A stretch of DNA of 18,151 bases, from NCBI GenBank assembly GCA_029262095.1, contig JAJDAB010000323.1, positions 1 to 18,151 on the forward strand. Reading direction: 5' to 3'. The position numbers were made by a program, and so were the translations under genes. Under the pieces are notes generated by a model that was not told where the DNA came from, ran no database searches, and saw nothing but the letters and a program-made list of their open reading frames with translations. The stretch is from Candidatus Hydrogenedentota bacterium (GTDB taxonomy: Bacteria; Hydrogenedentota; Hydrogenedentia; Hydrogenedentales; SLHB01). Shown in pieces: positions 1 through 7,250 of this stretch (position 1 is its first letter; each line of letters opens with the position of its first letter).

Positions 1-291
1 TGCCGTCGCGGACTGCGGATTTTCCTCATTCCGAATCGCAATCAAAGCGACTACATACGCTTCTTCGGCTTGGAGTTCCGCCATGTCCAGGTCATTGGAC
101 GCATCTATACGCCGAACGTCGAAGTCGTTCATGCTTTCCGCAACGGCGTCGGCGTGGTCCTTAACCTTGTCCGCCGCCTCTTTCTTGATCTTCGTTTGAA
201 GGCGCTCCAGGCGAGTTTCGAGGTCTTCGAGCCGTTCGTCTTTGATCTCTTTGAGGAGTTTTCGAGTTCTGATTCTGTCTAGTAGGTTCAC
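1..291 (-). CDS. Coiled-coil protein, 3' part outside window
   Basis: Starts at GTG 291 with CAGGAG (304-299) seven bases upstream, one of the best ribosome sites here, and is open to base 1: 97 residues visible. The product begins MNLLDRIRTRKLLKEIKDER and is highly charged, with heptad-like repeats (RLEDLETRLERLQTKIKKEA) over the first 45 residues. It continues with Ala/Asp/Glu helices and ends at the edge inside VALIAIRNEENPQSATA. No family recognised. It is the next gene after the small lysis-region genes and may be a virion, lysis or regulatory protein. Confidence 0.65.
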   Translation of the reverse strand, partial: MNLLDRIRTRKLLKEIKDERLEDLETRLERLQTKIKKEAADKVKDHADAVAESMNDFDVRRIDASNDLDMAELQAEEAYVVALIAIRNEENPQSATA

Positions 292-298
292 GTTTGTT

Positions 299-304
299 CT
301 CCTG
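299..304 (-). promoter_or_regulatory. Ribosome binding site fixing the GTG start at 291
   Basis: CAGGAG on the minus strand, seven bases before GTG 291-289. It is the evidence that this edge-truncated gene begins here. Confidence 0.6.
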
Positions 305-323
305 TTTGGGGCCGTCGCCCCGG

Positions 324-689
324 TTATCGTTTGAGTTTGTCAAACCAATTGGCTTTGACGTTCCAAAATATGCCCCACGCTGCATGCCCTGCCGCGATGA
401 GGCCGTTAATGGCAATCAGCATTTCGCCGTCTTGTTCGGGCGGCCACAGCCATTCAGGCTTGAAGCCGCGCAAAAAGCCGACACCGCCATTGAAAACGGT
501 GAGTGAAAGACCTAACCGGTTTTTTCTCGCAGTCGTTCTAGGCTTGAAACCCGTACCTGTGTTGTCCTTCGGTAGTCGGCCCATCTTGGCCCCCTTTCGT
601 TCGTACTGAACAGGCAAGTGCGCGGACTCTTTTCTTCGCCAGCGCGCGAACCGCCCAGCCTGTTTCGCCACAAACTTGATGACACCCAT
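324..689 (-). CDS. Basic membrane-type small protein, holin-like candidate
   Basis: 121 residues, start coupled to the previous gene (TAATG). The first 50 residues are very basic (GRFARWRRKESAHLPVQYER). Residues about 58-75 and 90-110 are moderately hydrophobic (LGLSLTVFNGGVGFL and MLIAINGLIAAGHAAWGIFW), possible membrane segments, and the end NWFDKLKR is basic. A second ATG at 584 (MGRLPKDNTGTGFK), preceded by a GGGGG run, could give a shorter 86-residue form. Position after endolysin and the hydrophobic parts suggest a lysis protein, but the identity is open. Confidence 0.5.
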   Translation of the reverse strand: MGVIKFVAKQAGRFARWRRKESAHLPVQYERKGAKMGRLPKDNTGTGFKPRTTARKNRLGLSLTVFNGGVGFLRGFKPEWLWPPEQDGEMLIAINGLIAAGHAAWGIFWNVKANWFDKLKR

Positions 690-793
690 TACCGCAGTTC
701 GTCAATCAGTCCATCGGCCCAGTCGTCGAGCCAATGCGCGAAGTTGTCGATGCGTTGTAGAATCGCCAGTACGATATTCAAGATGAAGTTCAT
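689..793 (-). CDS. 34-residue hydrophobic-headed mini-protein
   Basis: A gene of 34 codons, product beginning MNFILNIVLAILQRIDNF and ending DDWADGLIDELR. The first 12 residues are hydrophobic and the rest is an acidic amphipathic helix with aromatic residues. Evidence that it is real: AAAGGGAA just before the ATG, a start that overlaps the preceding stop as ATGA, and a stop that overlaps the following start as TAATG. It could be a small membrane peptide of the lysis region. Too short for a confident family call. Confidence 0.5.
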   Translation of the reverse strand: MNFILNIVLAILQRIDNFAHWLDDWADGLIDELR

Positions 794-1080
794 TTCAATT
801 CCCTTTCGTTCAGCCCCTTCGGGCGCTTGAACCACGGTCGCGTCTGATGCCCAAACAGCGCCTTGTTAATCGCGCGATTGACCGGCTTCAACAGAATCCC
901 GAACACAGCCGACCCTGTGGGTTTGGCCAATGCTCCAACCTCTTCGCTTTGTGCACGCTCTTCGCCTTCGTGGTGGAATTCCGTATCGGGCTTTGAGTCA
1001 ACGCGACCGACAAGCTGTAGCGCGCGACGCCCACGGCCAACGTAGCGAAAGAAGCGGCGCACTCGGCGTGTTGGGTCCAT
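790..1080 (-). CDS. Small basic protein in the lysis region, unknown function
   Basis: 96 residues, no family recognised. The ATG follows the endolysin stop by two bases and its TGA overlaps the next ATG (ATGA), so it is likely real and coupled. The N-terminus is strongly basic (MDPTRRVRRFFRYVGRGRRA), the middle is charged (HHEGEERAQSEEVG), and residues about 55-75 form an amphipathic, mildly hydrophobic helix (SAVFGILLKPVNRAINKALF). The C-terminus is basic again. It could touch the membrane or nucleic acid; a lysis accessory role is only suggested by position. Confidence 0.55.
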   Translation of the reverse strand: MDPTRRVRRFFRYVGRGRRALQLVGRVDSKPDTEFHHEGEERAQSEEVGALAKPTGSAVFGILLKPVNRAINKALFGHQTRPWFKRPKGLNERELK

Positions 1081-1082
1081 AG

Positions 1083-1601
1083 CTAGTTGACCGCCTCGAA
1101 CTCCACTCGCTTATCTACCCAGCCGCGAATGTTGTCCCTGTCGTCGAGCATGAAGTAGTAGTTGCCTTGAATGATATTCATCGCCTTGACGAGAGTTCCG
1201 AGGTAACGTTCGGACATACGATTCAAGCAAGTAACCGTCTTTCGCCCAATATTTCCATCAACATCAAGGCTCGGATATTCATCGGGACGCGTCTTGTTGT
1301 ATGCGGCCTGTGCGAACTTTCCTCCCGTGACGCGACCGCAATTCACCGACGCCTCGAACAACTCCCACTTCACCGCGTAGTCGCGCAATTCGTGGCAATG
1401 CTGGAAGCGCCAAAACTTTTGGAGGTAGAACAGCTTGGCTTGCTCGGAAGACGGATCGCCGTTTCGGAATTCATCCGGCCAGTACACGCTGGAGATTCCC
1501 CACACCGTGTAGCCGCCCGGATCGGTACGGCGATCGCTCTTGAAGCCTTCGATCTCGATGAGGCGCTTATGGGCTTTCTCGAAGTGTAGGTCGGCAGTCA
1601 T
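1083..1601 (-). CDS. Endolysin, GH108-type N-acetylmuramidase with peptidoglycan-binding end
   Basis: 172 residues from ATG at 1601; a TTG two codons upstream is possible but less likely, and neither has a clear ribosome site. Cuts the glycan strands of the cell wall at lysis. Residues about 8-45 carry the GH108 signature: FEKAHKRLIEIEGFKSDRRT, then DPGGYTVWGIS. Glu18 of the IEGF motif is the likely catalytic acid. The middle has WELFEASVNCGRVTGGKFAQ, matching the FD.AVN-type helix. The C-terminal part (from about 110) has LDVDGNIGRKTVTCLNRM and DNIRGWVDKRVEF, the usual partner peptidoglycan-binding domain of this family. It has no signal peptide, so a holin is needed. Its TAG is two bases from the next ATG. 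Confidence 0.85.
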   Translation of the reverse strand: MTADLHFEKAHKRLIEIEGFKSDRRTDPGGYTVWGISSVYWPDEFRNGDPSSEQAKLFYLQKFWRFQHCHELRDYAVKWELFEASVNCGRVTGGKFAQAAYNKTRPDEYPSLDVDGNIGRKTVTCLNRMSERYLGTLVKAMNIIQGNYYFMLDDRDNIRGWVDKRVEFEAVN

Positions 1602-1652
1602 GCCCAAACGCTAGAACGCGAGATACCTAACGGGTCAAGGAAAATCGTTCAT

Positions 1653-3059
1653 CTACCCGAACGTCAGGGCCGTACGGATATCGAAAATCGCGTTGTGCGC
1701 GTAGTCGTCGGAGTCTGGCGGACCCCAGCGAAACGTGACTTGGCCACCGTGGACATTCGATATACCCACGCCGACTTGGTCGACCAAGAACCGGGTCGTC
1801 TCAGGGATGTTATGAGTATGCGTGATGTCGATCGACGTTTGGGTCTCGTTCAGGAACGTTGTCGGCATCTGCGCCCACGTCGTCTCATTGATATCGGACG
1901 AGGTCTCTGTGGCGAGAATTTCCTCGGATATCTCCGTGGCGACTACTTCGCCTTCCAACGTGTACTCGACGTCGATCTCAAGGTTCTGGTCGAGAAATTG
2001 GCCAGTCGGCCCACGTCTACGGTCAACGATCTTCTGCCACCGCATATAGGGCGGGCCGGTCATGATGCCGACCGGCGGTTGCTCGCCGCTCGCTGAGCCG
2101 TCCCCTGTCCGATCTCCGCTACCATCGTTGGGGCCATACCACGAACAGACAAAATCCCCGGCGGCATCGTCGGATAGCCAGACTCCGCAAAACCATGTCT
2201 TCGAAATCGTCGCCGGTGGCGGGGATGGATTCGGGATGAACGGAGCGGACCCGTAGCCCAGATACCCATAGTTCATACCGACGAATGTTCCGCCGAATTG
2301 CGGTGAAAGCAGATTCGCATAGTCCGGAAACGGTGAGACCGTGATCTCCGTGTCGTCCACCATGACGATATCGGCGGGTGGCGATCCAGGGACGGCTGAG
2401 TTGTCGACTGCATAATCATAGGCCGCATCTCCCGTTGCATCCACGCCCCAATCGTCCAGCGCCGCGACTTCGTGATCCGCGTAGTCAGTCATTCGATGAC
2501 CCGATGGCGGTTCCATTTTCATCGGTTGAGAAATGTAGATGAGCAAGTCGAGCAGCGCTTTGAGTTGGTGAAAAGCCAATATCCAATCGCCGACGCGCGG
2601 CTGTGCTTCGAAAGGCGTGATATCGACAAAGGTGGAGCCATATCCGGACGCGTTCTCGAAAATGTTCTTGCGCTGACCGCCGATTGTCGACAACGTCGTG
2701 TAGTGCTCGCGCGTGGTCGGCCCGACGAGGAAGTAACGCTCGTTGAACTGTTCCTGATTCGGGTTCGTCCGGTTGACGATGTGCTGGACTGCGATCTGCA
2801 TCCGTTCCATGTTCACGCGCAACCAGTCCCATTCTTCGTCGTCGCCGGTCGTATCGGTGCGAAATGGAATCGGTAAGAGGTCATCTTCTGCGGGTTTCGC
2901 TTTGTCAGTGCCGTCCTTGACTTGCCAAAGCGTGCGGTCGTCATCCGCAATACCCAGTATTTCCTCACGATCGTTGATCGCGTGCATGAGCTCACGCATA
3001 GCGAAACCGAAGTCCGCGACCGTCAAGTTCGACCAGTCACCGCCGTTCAGGAACGCCAT
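1653..3059 (-). CDS. Unrecognised minor tail / baseplate protein
   Basis: 468 residues; I do not recognise a family. The ATG lies one base after the hub stop codon, so it is translated with the hub, and it is followed by the endolysin. That places it in the host-contact end of the tail module. Residues 1-45 are helical (FGFAMRELMHAINDREEILG), about 75-100 carry EEWDWLRVNMERMQIAVQHI, and 145-180 hold a second helical part. Residues 260-310 are Gly/Tyr/Pro rich (MNYGYLGYGSAPFIPNPSPP). From about 360 on it is beta rich with Glu/Thr repeats and ends in HGGQVTFRWGPPDSDDYAHN. It has no signal peptide or membrane segment. A virion protein at the baseplate periphery is the best guess. Confidence 0.6.
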   Translation of the reverse strand: MAFLNGGDWSNLTVADFGFAMRELMHAINDREEILGIADDDRTLWQVKDGTDKAKPAEDDLLPIPFRTDTTGDDEEWDWLRVNMERMQIAVQHIVNRTNPNQEQFNERYFLVGPTTREHYTTLSTIGGQRKNIFENASGYGSTFVDITPFEAQPRVGDWILAFHQLKALLDLLIYISQPMKMEPPSGHRMTDYADHEVAALDDWGVDATGDAAYDYAVDNSAVPGSPPADIVMVDDTEITVSPFPDYANLLSPQFGGTFVGMNYGYLGYGSAPFIPNPSPPPATISKTWFCGVWLSDDAAGDFVCSWYGPNDGSGDRTGDGSASGEQPPVGIMTGPPYMRWQKIVDRRRGPTGQFLDQNLEIDVEYTLEGEVVATEISEEILATETSSDINETTWAQMPTTFLNETQTSIDITHTHNIPETTRFLVDQVGVGISNVHGGQVTFRWGPPDSDDYAHNAIFDIRTALTFG

Positions 3060-3060
3060 A

Positions 3061-4812
3061 TCAGGAACTGTCCGGAAGGTGTGTGGTTACCCGCCAATCG
3101 CCATCCGCGTAGACATAACCGCGCTTCGGACTGGTCTGTGTAACTCCGCGGGTTCCCTCGGGCGCGCCTCCCAGCGCCGCAACATCGGAGCCGGTTCGAT
3201 AGGTTCCGGTGATCTTGTCCCAATCACCTGGCGACGCGTCATCCGATGGATTGCCAGCCCACGCGTAGATCGCTTTGTCCTGCGTCGTAAAGGCCGTGAA
3301 TCCTTCCTCGAATTTCAGGATGTAATCGGGATCGCCTGGCGATAGTCCTGTCCGCGCATTCACGGCGTCGATATCCACCTCAACCAGTGTCGCGCCCAAG
3401 AACACATTGGCTTGCTCCAGAATGGTCTGGATGTTCTGGACTACGTGTTGATTCAGGATGTTTTGCAATGTCGTCGAATTCTCGATCGCCTCCCCCATGA
3501 AATCGAGTAACCCAAAGTCTTCCAGTGCGAGTTCATCCAATCGACGGGCAAGACTTAGAATCAAATCAGCAAGCCGGTCCGCGTCGTCCTTAGTGGTCTC
3601 GATCGGGCCTTGCGCGCCAGTATCCCCATCCGACGCGTCGGTCGCCGCATCGGGCGAAGCGCTGTTCGGATCGGTGACCTTGATTGCGACCGACGAGGGG
3701 CTGGCTAGATCGTGCTTCACATACCCGACCATGGGCCGGATGGCGACACCAAGTTCGCTATCCCCCACTTCACACTGCATGCCCAGCTCGACTTCGTCGG
3801 TGCGAATGTCCAGGTGCGGGTGCTTCTGTAGGTCGATCGCTTCTGCTGTCGTCGTGATGCGAGGCGTGCTCAGTCGTTTCACTCGCGCGTTCGCGATGTC
3901 GTCCAATTGGGCAGCGGTCTTGACGGTCTTGGCGTCGATGTACGCGGTCTTCTGGCCGTGCGTGGAGACTTTGTTTGTGGCCACCGAGGTGAGGTGTGTT
4001 TCCTGCTCAGCAGCATCCGTACCGTCCAGGCGGCCGACTGCCACGACGCGCGTACGAATGGCGCGATAGTCTATCTCAGATTCGAGCAAGGATAGATTTC
4101 GGTCACTTCGCAGCCTTAGCGTCGACTGGCTCCGGGGAGTACGAAACCAGTTCAGGCGCCCATGGGCATCGACGTGATAGAAGCCGCCCACACGCTGGTG
4201 GATCCGGTCCAGCGCCGCACCGATGGTTTGCTTCTCTGCCTTGAATTGCATCTGAACATTTGCGATGGCGGACTCAATTTCCCCGACAGATATGTCCGGC
4301 ACGAGCGCATTGTTCTGGTTTTCGTTCAGGAGCTGGGAGAGTATTGTGCCGCAGGACCGCGTTTCCGGATCGCCGTTACCGTCGACGGTCTCGTACAAGT
4401 CGATCATCTCAAGGCCAAGTTCGGCTGAGAGGTCTTCGGCGGTGATGGAAACTATTGGCAAGCCGTCCGCACCACGCCGCAGTCGCCGCTTTGCGATCTT
4501 GAACACTTGCCGGAGCACGCCGTTCTCACGGAGTGCCAAGAGATTTGGATCAACGAGTAACGCCGACTTGTCGTCGCCAAGCGGGTACGTGAACTGAAGC
4601 GAGTCTGCCTCGTTGTACTGTTCCTCAAACTGGCCGGACCGCCAATTCAGAAGTCGCGCCTTGAGCGCCTGAGATGGACTGAGGACTTCTATGACGTAAC
4701 GCGGGCGAGCGGCAAGGTCGATATCCGAGGGCAGCGAATCGGACGATGACCCGTAACCAAACAAGTCACGCCCGAAGATCGTCCGCCCAAATGTTGAAGG
4801 AGTGCTGGCCAC
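3061..4812 (-). CDS. Baseplate hub / tail-associated protein (Tal-like)
   Basis: 583 residues, GTG start three bases after the previous stop. Residues about 38-240 match the N-terminal hub fold of siphovirus Tal proteins: LLNWRSGQFEEQYNEADSLQ, FTYPLGDDKSALLVDPNLLA, VSITAEDLSAEL, and GAALDRIHQRVGGFYHVDAH. This fold caps the tube tip and links to the tape measure. A second beta part follows to about 380, then an acidic Asp/Ser-rich linker and a helical segment (about 410-470) likely to trimerise. The last 90 residues (YILKFEEGFTAFTTQDKAIY ... SPKRGYVYADGDWRVT) form a short extra tip domain. No peptidase active site was recognised, so an enzymatic role is not claimed. Confidence 0.7.
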   Translation of the reverse strand: MASTPSTFGRTIFGRDLFGYGSSSDSLPSDIDLAARPRYVIEVLSPSQALKARLLNWRSGQFEEQYNEADSLQFTYPLGDDKSALLVDPNLLALRENGVLRQVFKIAKRRLRRGADGLPIVSITAEDLSAELGLEMIDLYETVDGNGDPETRSCGTILSQLLNENQNNALVPDISVGEIESAIANVQMQFKAEKQTIGAALDRIHQRVGGFYHVDAHGRLNWFRTPRSQSTLRLRSDRNLSLLESEIDYRAIRTRVVAVGRLDGTDAAEQETHLTSVATNKVSTHGQKTAYIDAKTVKTAAQLDDIANARVKRLSTPRITTTAEAIDLQKHPHLDIRTDEVELGMQCEVGDSELGVAIRPMVGYVKHDLASPSSVAIKVTDPNSASPDAATDASDGDTGAQGPIETTKDDADRLADLILSLARRLDELALEDFGLLDFMGEAIENSTTLQNILNQHVVQNIQTILEQANVFLGATLVEVDIDAVNARTGLSPGDPDYILKFEEGFTAFTTQDKAIYAWAGNPSDDASPGDWDKITGTYRTGSDVAALGGAPEGTRGVTQTSPKRGYVYADGDWRVTTHLPDSS

Positions 4813-4815
4813 GTG

Positions 4816-5127
4816 CTACTTGCCACCCTTCAGAACCAGCATGATCAAGGTCATAAGGGCTGCGCCAATGGAAACCAATGCTCCACCGATGGATGTCCAT
4901 CCCGAAGCCTTAACGTTCAGATCCGCGACCGTCTCACGAGTCTCATTCAATGACTTCTCCACGCCTGTGATTCGTGCGTGAGTTGTGGTTTCGACGTGGT
5001 CTACGCGCTTGGTCACCTTATCGTCGTAGTGGTCTACTTTCGCCTCGATTCGCTTGACGATTTCGCGTATGAATCGGAGTTCGCTCTCGTTAGCGGTCGG
5101 TTCTTCTTTTTGCTGTTCATCGGTCAT
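4816..5127 (-). CDS. Putative holin, XhlA-like (coiled coil plus one membrane segment)
   Basis: 103 residues. Acidic N-terminus (MTDEQQKEEPTANESEL), a long coiled coil (about 15-75) with FIREIVKRIEAKVDHYDDKV, and one C-terminal membrane segment (GGALVSIGAALMTLIMLVL) followed by KGGK. This is the plan of haemolysin XhlA-type proteins found in phage lysis cassettes, which act with an endolysin. Here it sits between the fibre and hub genes, 3.2 kb away from the endolysin gene at 1083. A tail-associated membrane-anchored protein is the alternative. GAGG lies about nine bases before the ATG. Topology would leave the coiled coil on one side of the membrane. Confidence 0.5.
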   Translation of the reverse strand: MTDEQQKEEPTANESELRFIREIVKRIEAKVDHYDDKVTKRVDHVETTTHARITGVEKSLNETRETVADLNVKASGWTSIGGALVSIGAALMTLIMLVLKGGK

Positions 5128-5159
5128 GGATAAAATCCTCGGGCTTTCAATCGATGCGG

Positions 5160-7250
5160 TCAGTAATCGACGACGGAACAGTCACAGTGGGCATTCCACT
5201 TGATAGTTGTAGCTATTACGCCGGTCACTTGAACGATAATTGCCTCGCCGAACGGCAGGCCAGAGACATCCCATGCCGCGTTGTCTTCATCCTGAGCGTA
5301 GATTTGCTCGCCAACCTCGGTAAGTGTCCCCGAATCGTTTCGATAGGTGCCTGACCATGAGTACCCCGCGCCCTGTGTCGATCCATTTCTAAGCGCGGCT
5401 ATATTGCAATCGATGTACCATAATTCGTCGTCATCGGAAGTAAATGTAATCAGGTTCGTGGCCGACGCGTCGGTTGTCGTCACATTCGCGGTGAATTGTC
5501 TGAGTCCATCGAATTCATCCGCGCCGAAGTCATCGTCGTGAACCAAGATGCCGGTCACATACGCATCCGCTACCGTGCCCGTGTCCACCAACTGAAATCC
5601 GACGTGACCGTCGCCGTCCTGGAATTCCAACGTTTCTTGATTGGGGTAGATGGAAAGATATTCGTTCGTGGTGTCCTTTGACCCGCCGTTGCGTAATCTC
5701 AACCTGCCACCTGTGTTGGTGGAATCTCCGTGTGCGTCTAGGATAGCCGCGACCGAATCGGCCACACCCAACTCGAGATCACCGCCCTTGATGTCGTAAT
5801 CGCCCTCGGCGACGACATCGCCGCTCCCATTGTCTATCGACCAATAAGTGGTCCAGGTAACTGGATCGGCCCCATCCGTCTCGCCAATGATCTCAGCTAA
5901 CTGCCCGGAGATTTTCCACCCGAAAGTTTCACCGCCCCATGCACTCAAACTGCGATAGGTAAATCCAGAATCAGAGACGTTATTCACCGCGTTGACTACG
6001 TTGTAGTATCGACCATCGAACGCCTCTGCATTGAGCCCATATGACCCAGAGCGTATGCCATAGTTTCGAGGCATATGAATCTCTGCAGCTGTGTAGGTAG
6101 AGGTACCCGTAAACGTCGAAGCACCGAACGAATTCGCCGCCGTCGTAGACGTGATTCCTGCGCCCGCCGTCAATAGCCCGCCAGCATTCACCGCTGCATC
6201 AAGCGTAGCGATTCCGGTAGCCCTAAACGTTCCGCTGACATCGAGCTTATGAGTCGGGAACGTATTCCCTATCCCAAAGAAGTCGATCTCATTCGTAAAG
6301 TACGCCATGTTCTGCTGGCCCGTATCTGGCTCACTCGCTAGATAGAAAATCAGTTCATCGTTGATACTGCTGAATTGCCAATACTCGCCTCGCAACGTGT
6401 TCTTGCCATTCGTCAGCGCATCCATGACGTTGTACGCGCCCGCGCCACCATCATCCCCGTACGCGATTGAGAACGTGCCGGCGGTTTCTGGAAATCCAAT
6501 CGACCAGTTGTAGTTGCCGTCGTCGTCACCGTCGGTACCGATGCTTAGACTTCCACCCAGCGCCCGAATATGCCCCGCGCCAGTATCGGTAACATTCCCC
6601 AATCGCAAAATACTCGGCGACGTTTCCGCGTCGATCAGCAAGCTCTCAAGCTCGGAGACGCTCTCCCAGGCGGTGTTCCCGGCGTTCCGCACAAGGAGGT
6701 TCAACGCGCTCGGAGACGGCGCGGTGACATCGCCCACATCGTCCAAGGTCGCCACCGATATGGCGTCGAGCTCGAGCTGTGTTGCTATGTCGACCATCGT
6801 CAAGGCACCAGCGCCATTCGATACCGGAGCGGTTCCGGATCCGCCGCTCGTCGACAGATCTTCCACATCACCGCCACCGACAGCCGTCTCTAACGTGTTC
6901 ACCGCGGCCTGAATCTGTGAGATGTACTCCGCAGATACCACGAGTGAGACCGTCGCTCCGCCGTTATGCGACGATGCGAGCGTTCCTTCCTGTGCGCGTG
7001 CGATAGTGAGTACGTCCCCGCTGCGATTCGTGACGCGTACGATCTCTAGATCGACGAGAACGTGATAGGGAAACGCTGACGGGAAGTTCGCCCCACCGCC
7101 GGTCTGAACCGTCGCTGATGTAGCGCCGGACGTAATCGCGCCATTCAGCGTGGACTGCGCGTTGTTGGCTGGAACCAAGAACGAGGTTTGGGCGGTGGCC
7201 GCGATCGCAAAGACAGCCAGCAAGACGAATATTAGGGTACGGCGAATCAC
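5160..7250 (-). CDS. Tail fibre / receptor-binding protein with N-terminal signal peptide
   Basis: 696 residues. Starts at GTG 7250, overlapping the Dit stop by four bases, with GGGGGAG just upstream inside the Dit end. Residues 1-20 look like a Sec signal peptide: MIRR, a hydrophobic core TLIFVLLAVFAIA and an ATA/Q cleavage site. Then follows a typical fibre N-terminal domain (TLNGAITSGATSATVQ, LEIVRVTNRSGDVLTIARAQ, EGTLASSHNGGATV). The middle has HKLDVSGTFRATGIATLD and further short beta repeats of fibre shafts. The C-terminus (about 585-696) is a head domain ending in VQVTGVIATTIKWNAHCDC. It should bind the host surface. A signal peptide is odd for a virion protein assembled in the cytoplasm. 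Its place between Dit and hub is also unusual. Confidence 0.75.
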   Translation of the reverse strand: MIRRTLIFVLLAVFAIAATAQTSFLVPANNAQSTLNGAITSGATSATVQTGGGANFPSAFPYHVLVDLEIVRVTNRSGDVLTIARAQEGTLASSHNGGATVSLVVSAEYISQIQAAVNTLETAVGGGDVEDLSTSGGSGTAPVSNGAGALTMVDIATQLELDAISVATLDDVGDVTAPSPSALNLLVRNAGNTAWESVSELESLLIDAETSPSILRLGNVTDTGAGHIRALGGSLSIGTDGDDDGNYNWSIGFPETAGTFSIAYGDDGGAGAYNVMDALTNGKNTLRGEYWQFSSINDELIFYLASEPDTGQQNMAYFTNEIDFFGIGNTFPTHKLDVSGTFRATGIATLDAAVNAGGLLTAGAGITSTTAANSFGASTFTGTSTYTAAEIHMPRNYGIRSGSYGLNAEAFDGRYYNVVNAVNNVSDSGFTYRSLSAWGGETFGWKISGQLAEIIGETDGADPVTWTTYWSIDNGSGDVVAEGDYDIKGGDLELGVADSVAAILDAHGDSTNTGGRLRLRNGGSKDTTNEYLSIYPNQETLEFQDGDGHVGFQLVDTGTVADAYVTGILVHDDDFGADEFDGLRQFTANVTTTDASATNLITFTSDDDELWYIDCNIAALRNGSTQGAGYSWSGTYRNDSGTLTEVGEQIYAQDEDNAAWDVSGLPFGEAIIVQVTGVIATTIKWNAHCDCSVVDY

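Noticed and set aside
161..415. Minus-strand frame with product rich in Gln, Arg and Asn
   Set aside because: It overlaps the end of the 121-residue gene and the start of the coiled-coil gene, which has an excellent ribosome site and sensible heptads in another frame.
2773..3345. Plus-strand open frame of 190 codons
   Set aside because: It straddles the hub and 468-residue genes on the opposite strand, is Arg/Ser-rich and has no start signal.
3458..4069. Long plus-strand open frame (203 codons)
   Set aside because: It lies entirely opposite the hub gene. Its product is Ser/Arg/Ala-rich low-complexity sequence, has no ribosome site and resembles no family; it is an antisense by-product of codon bias.
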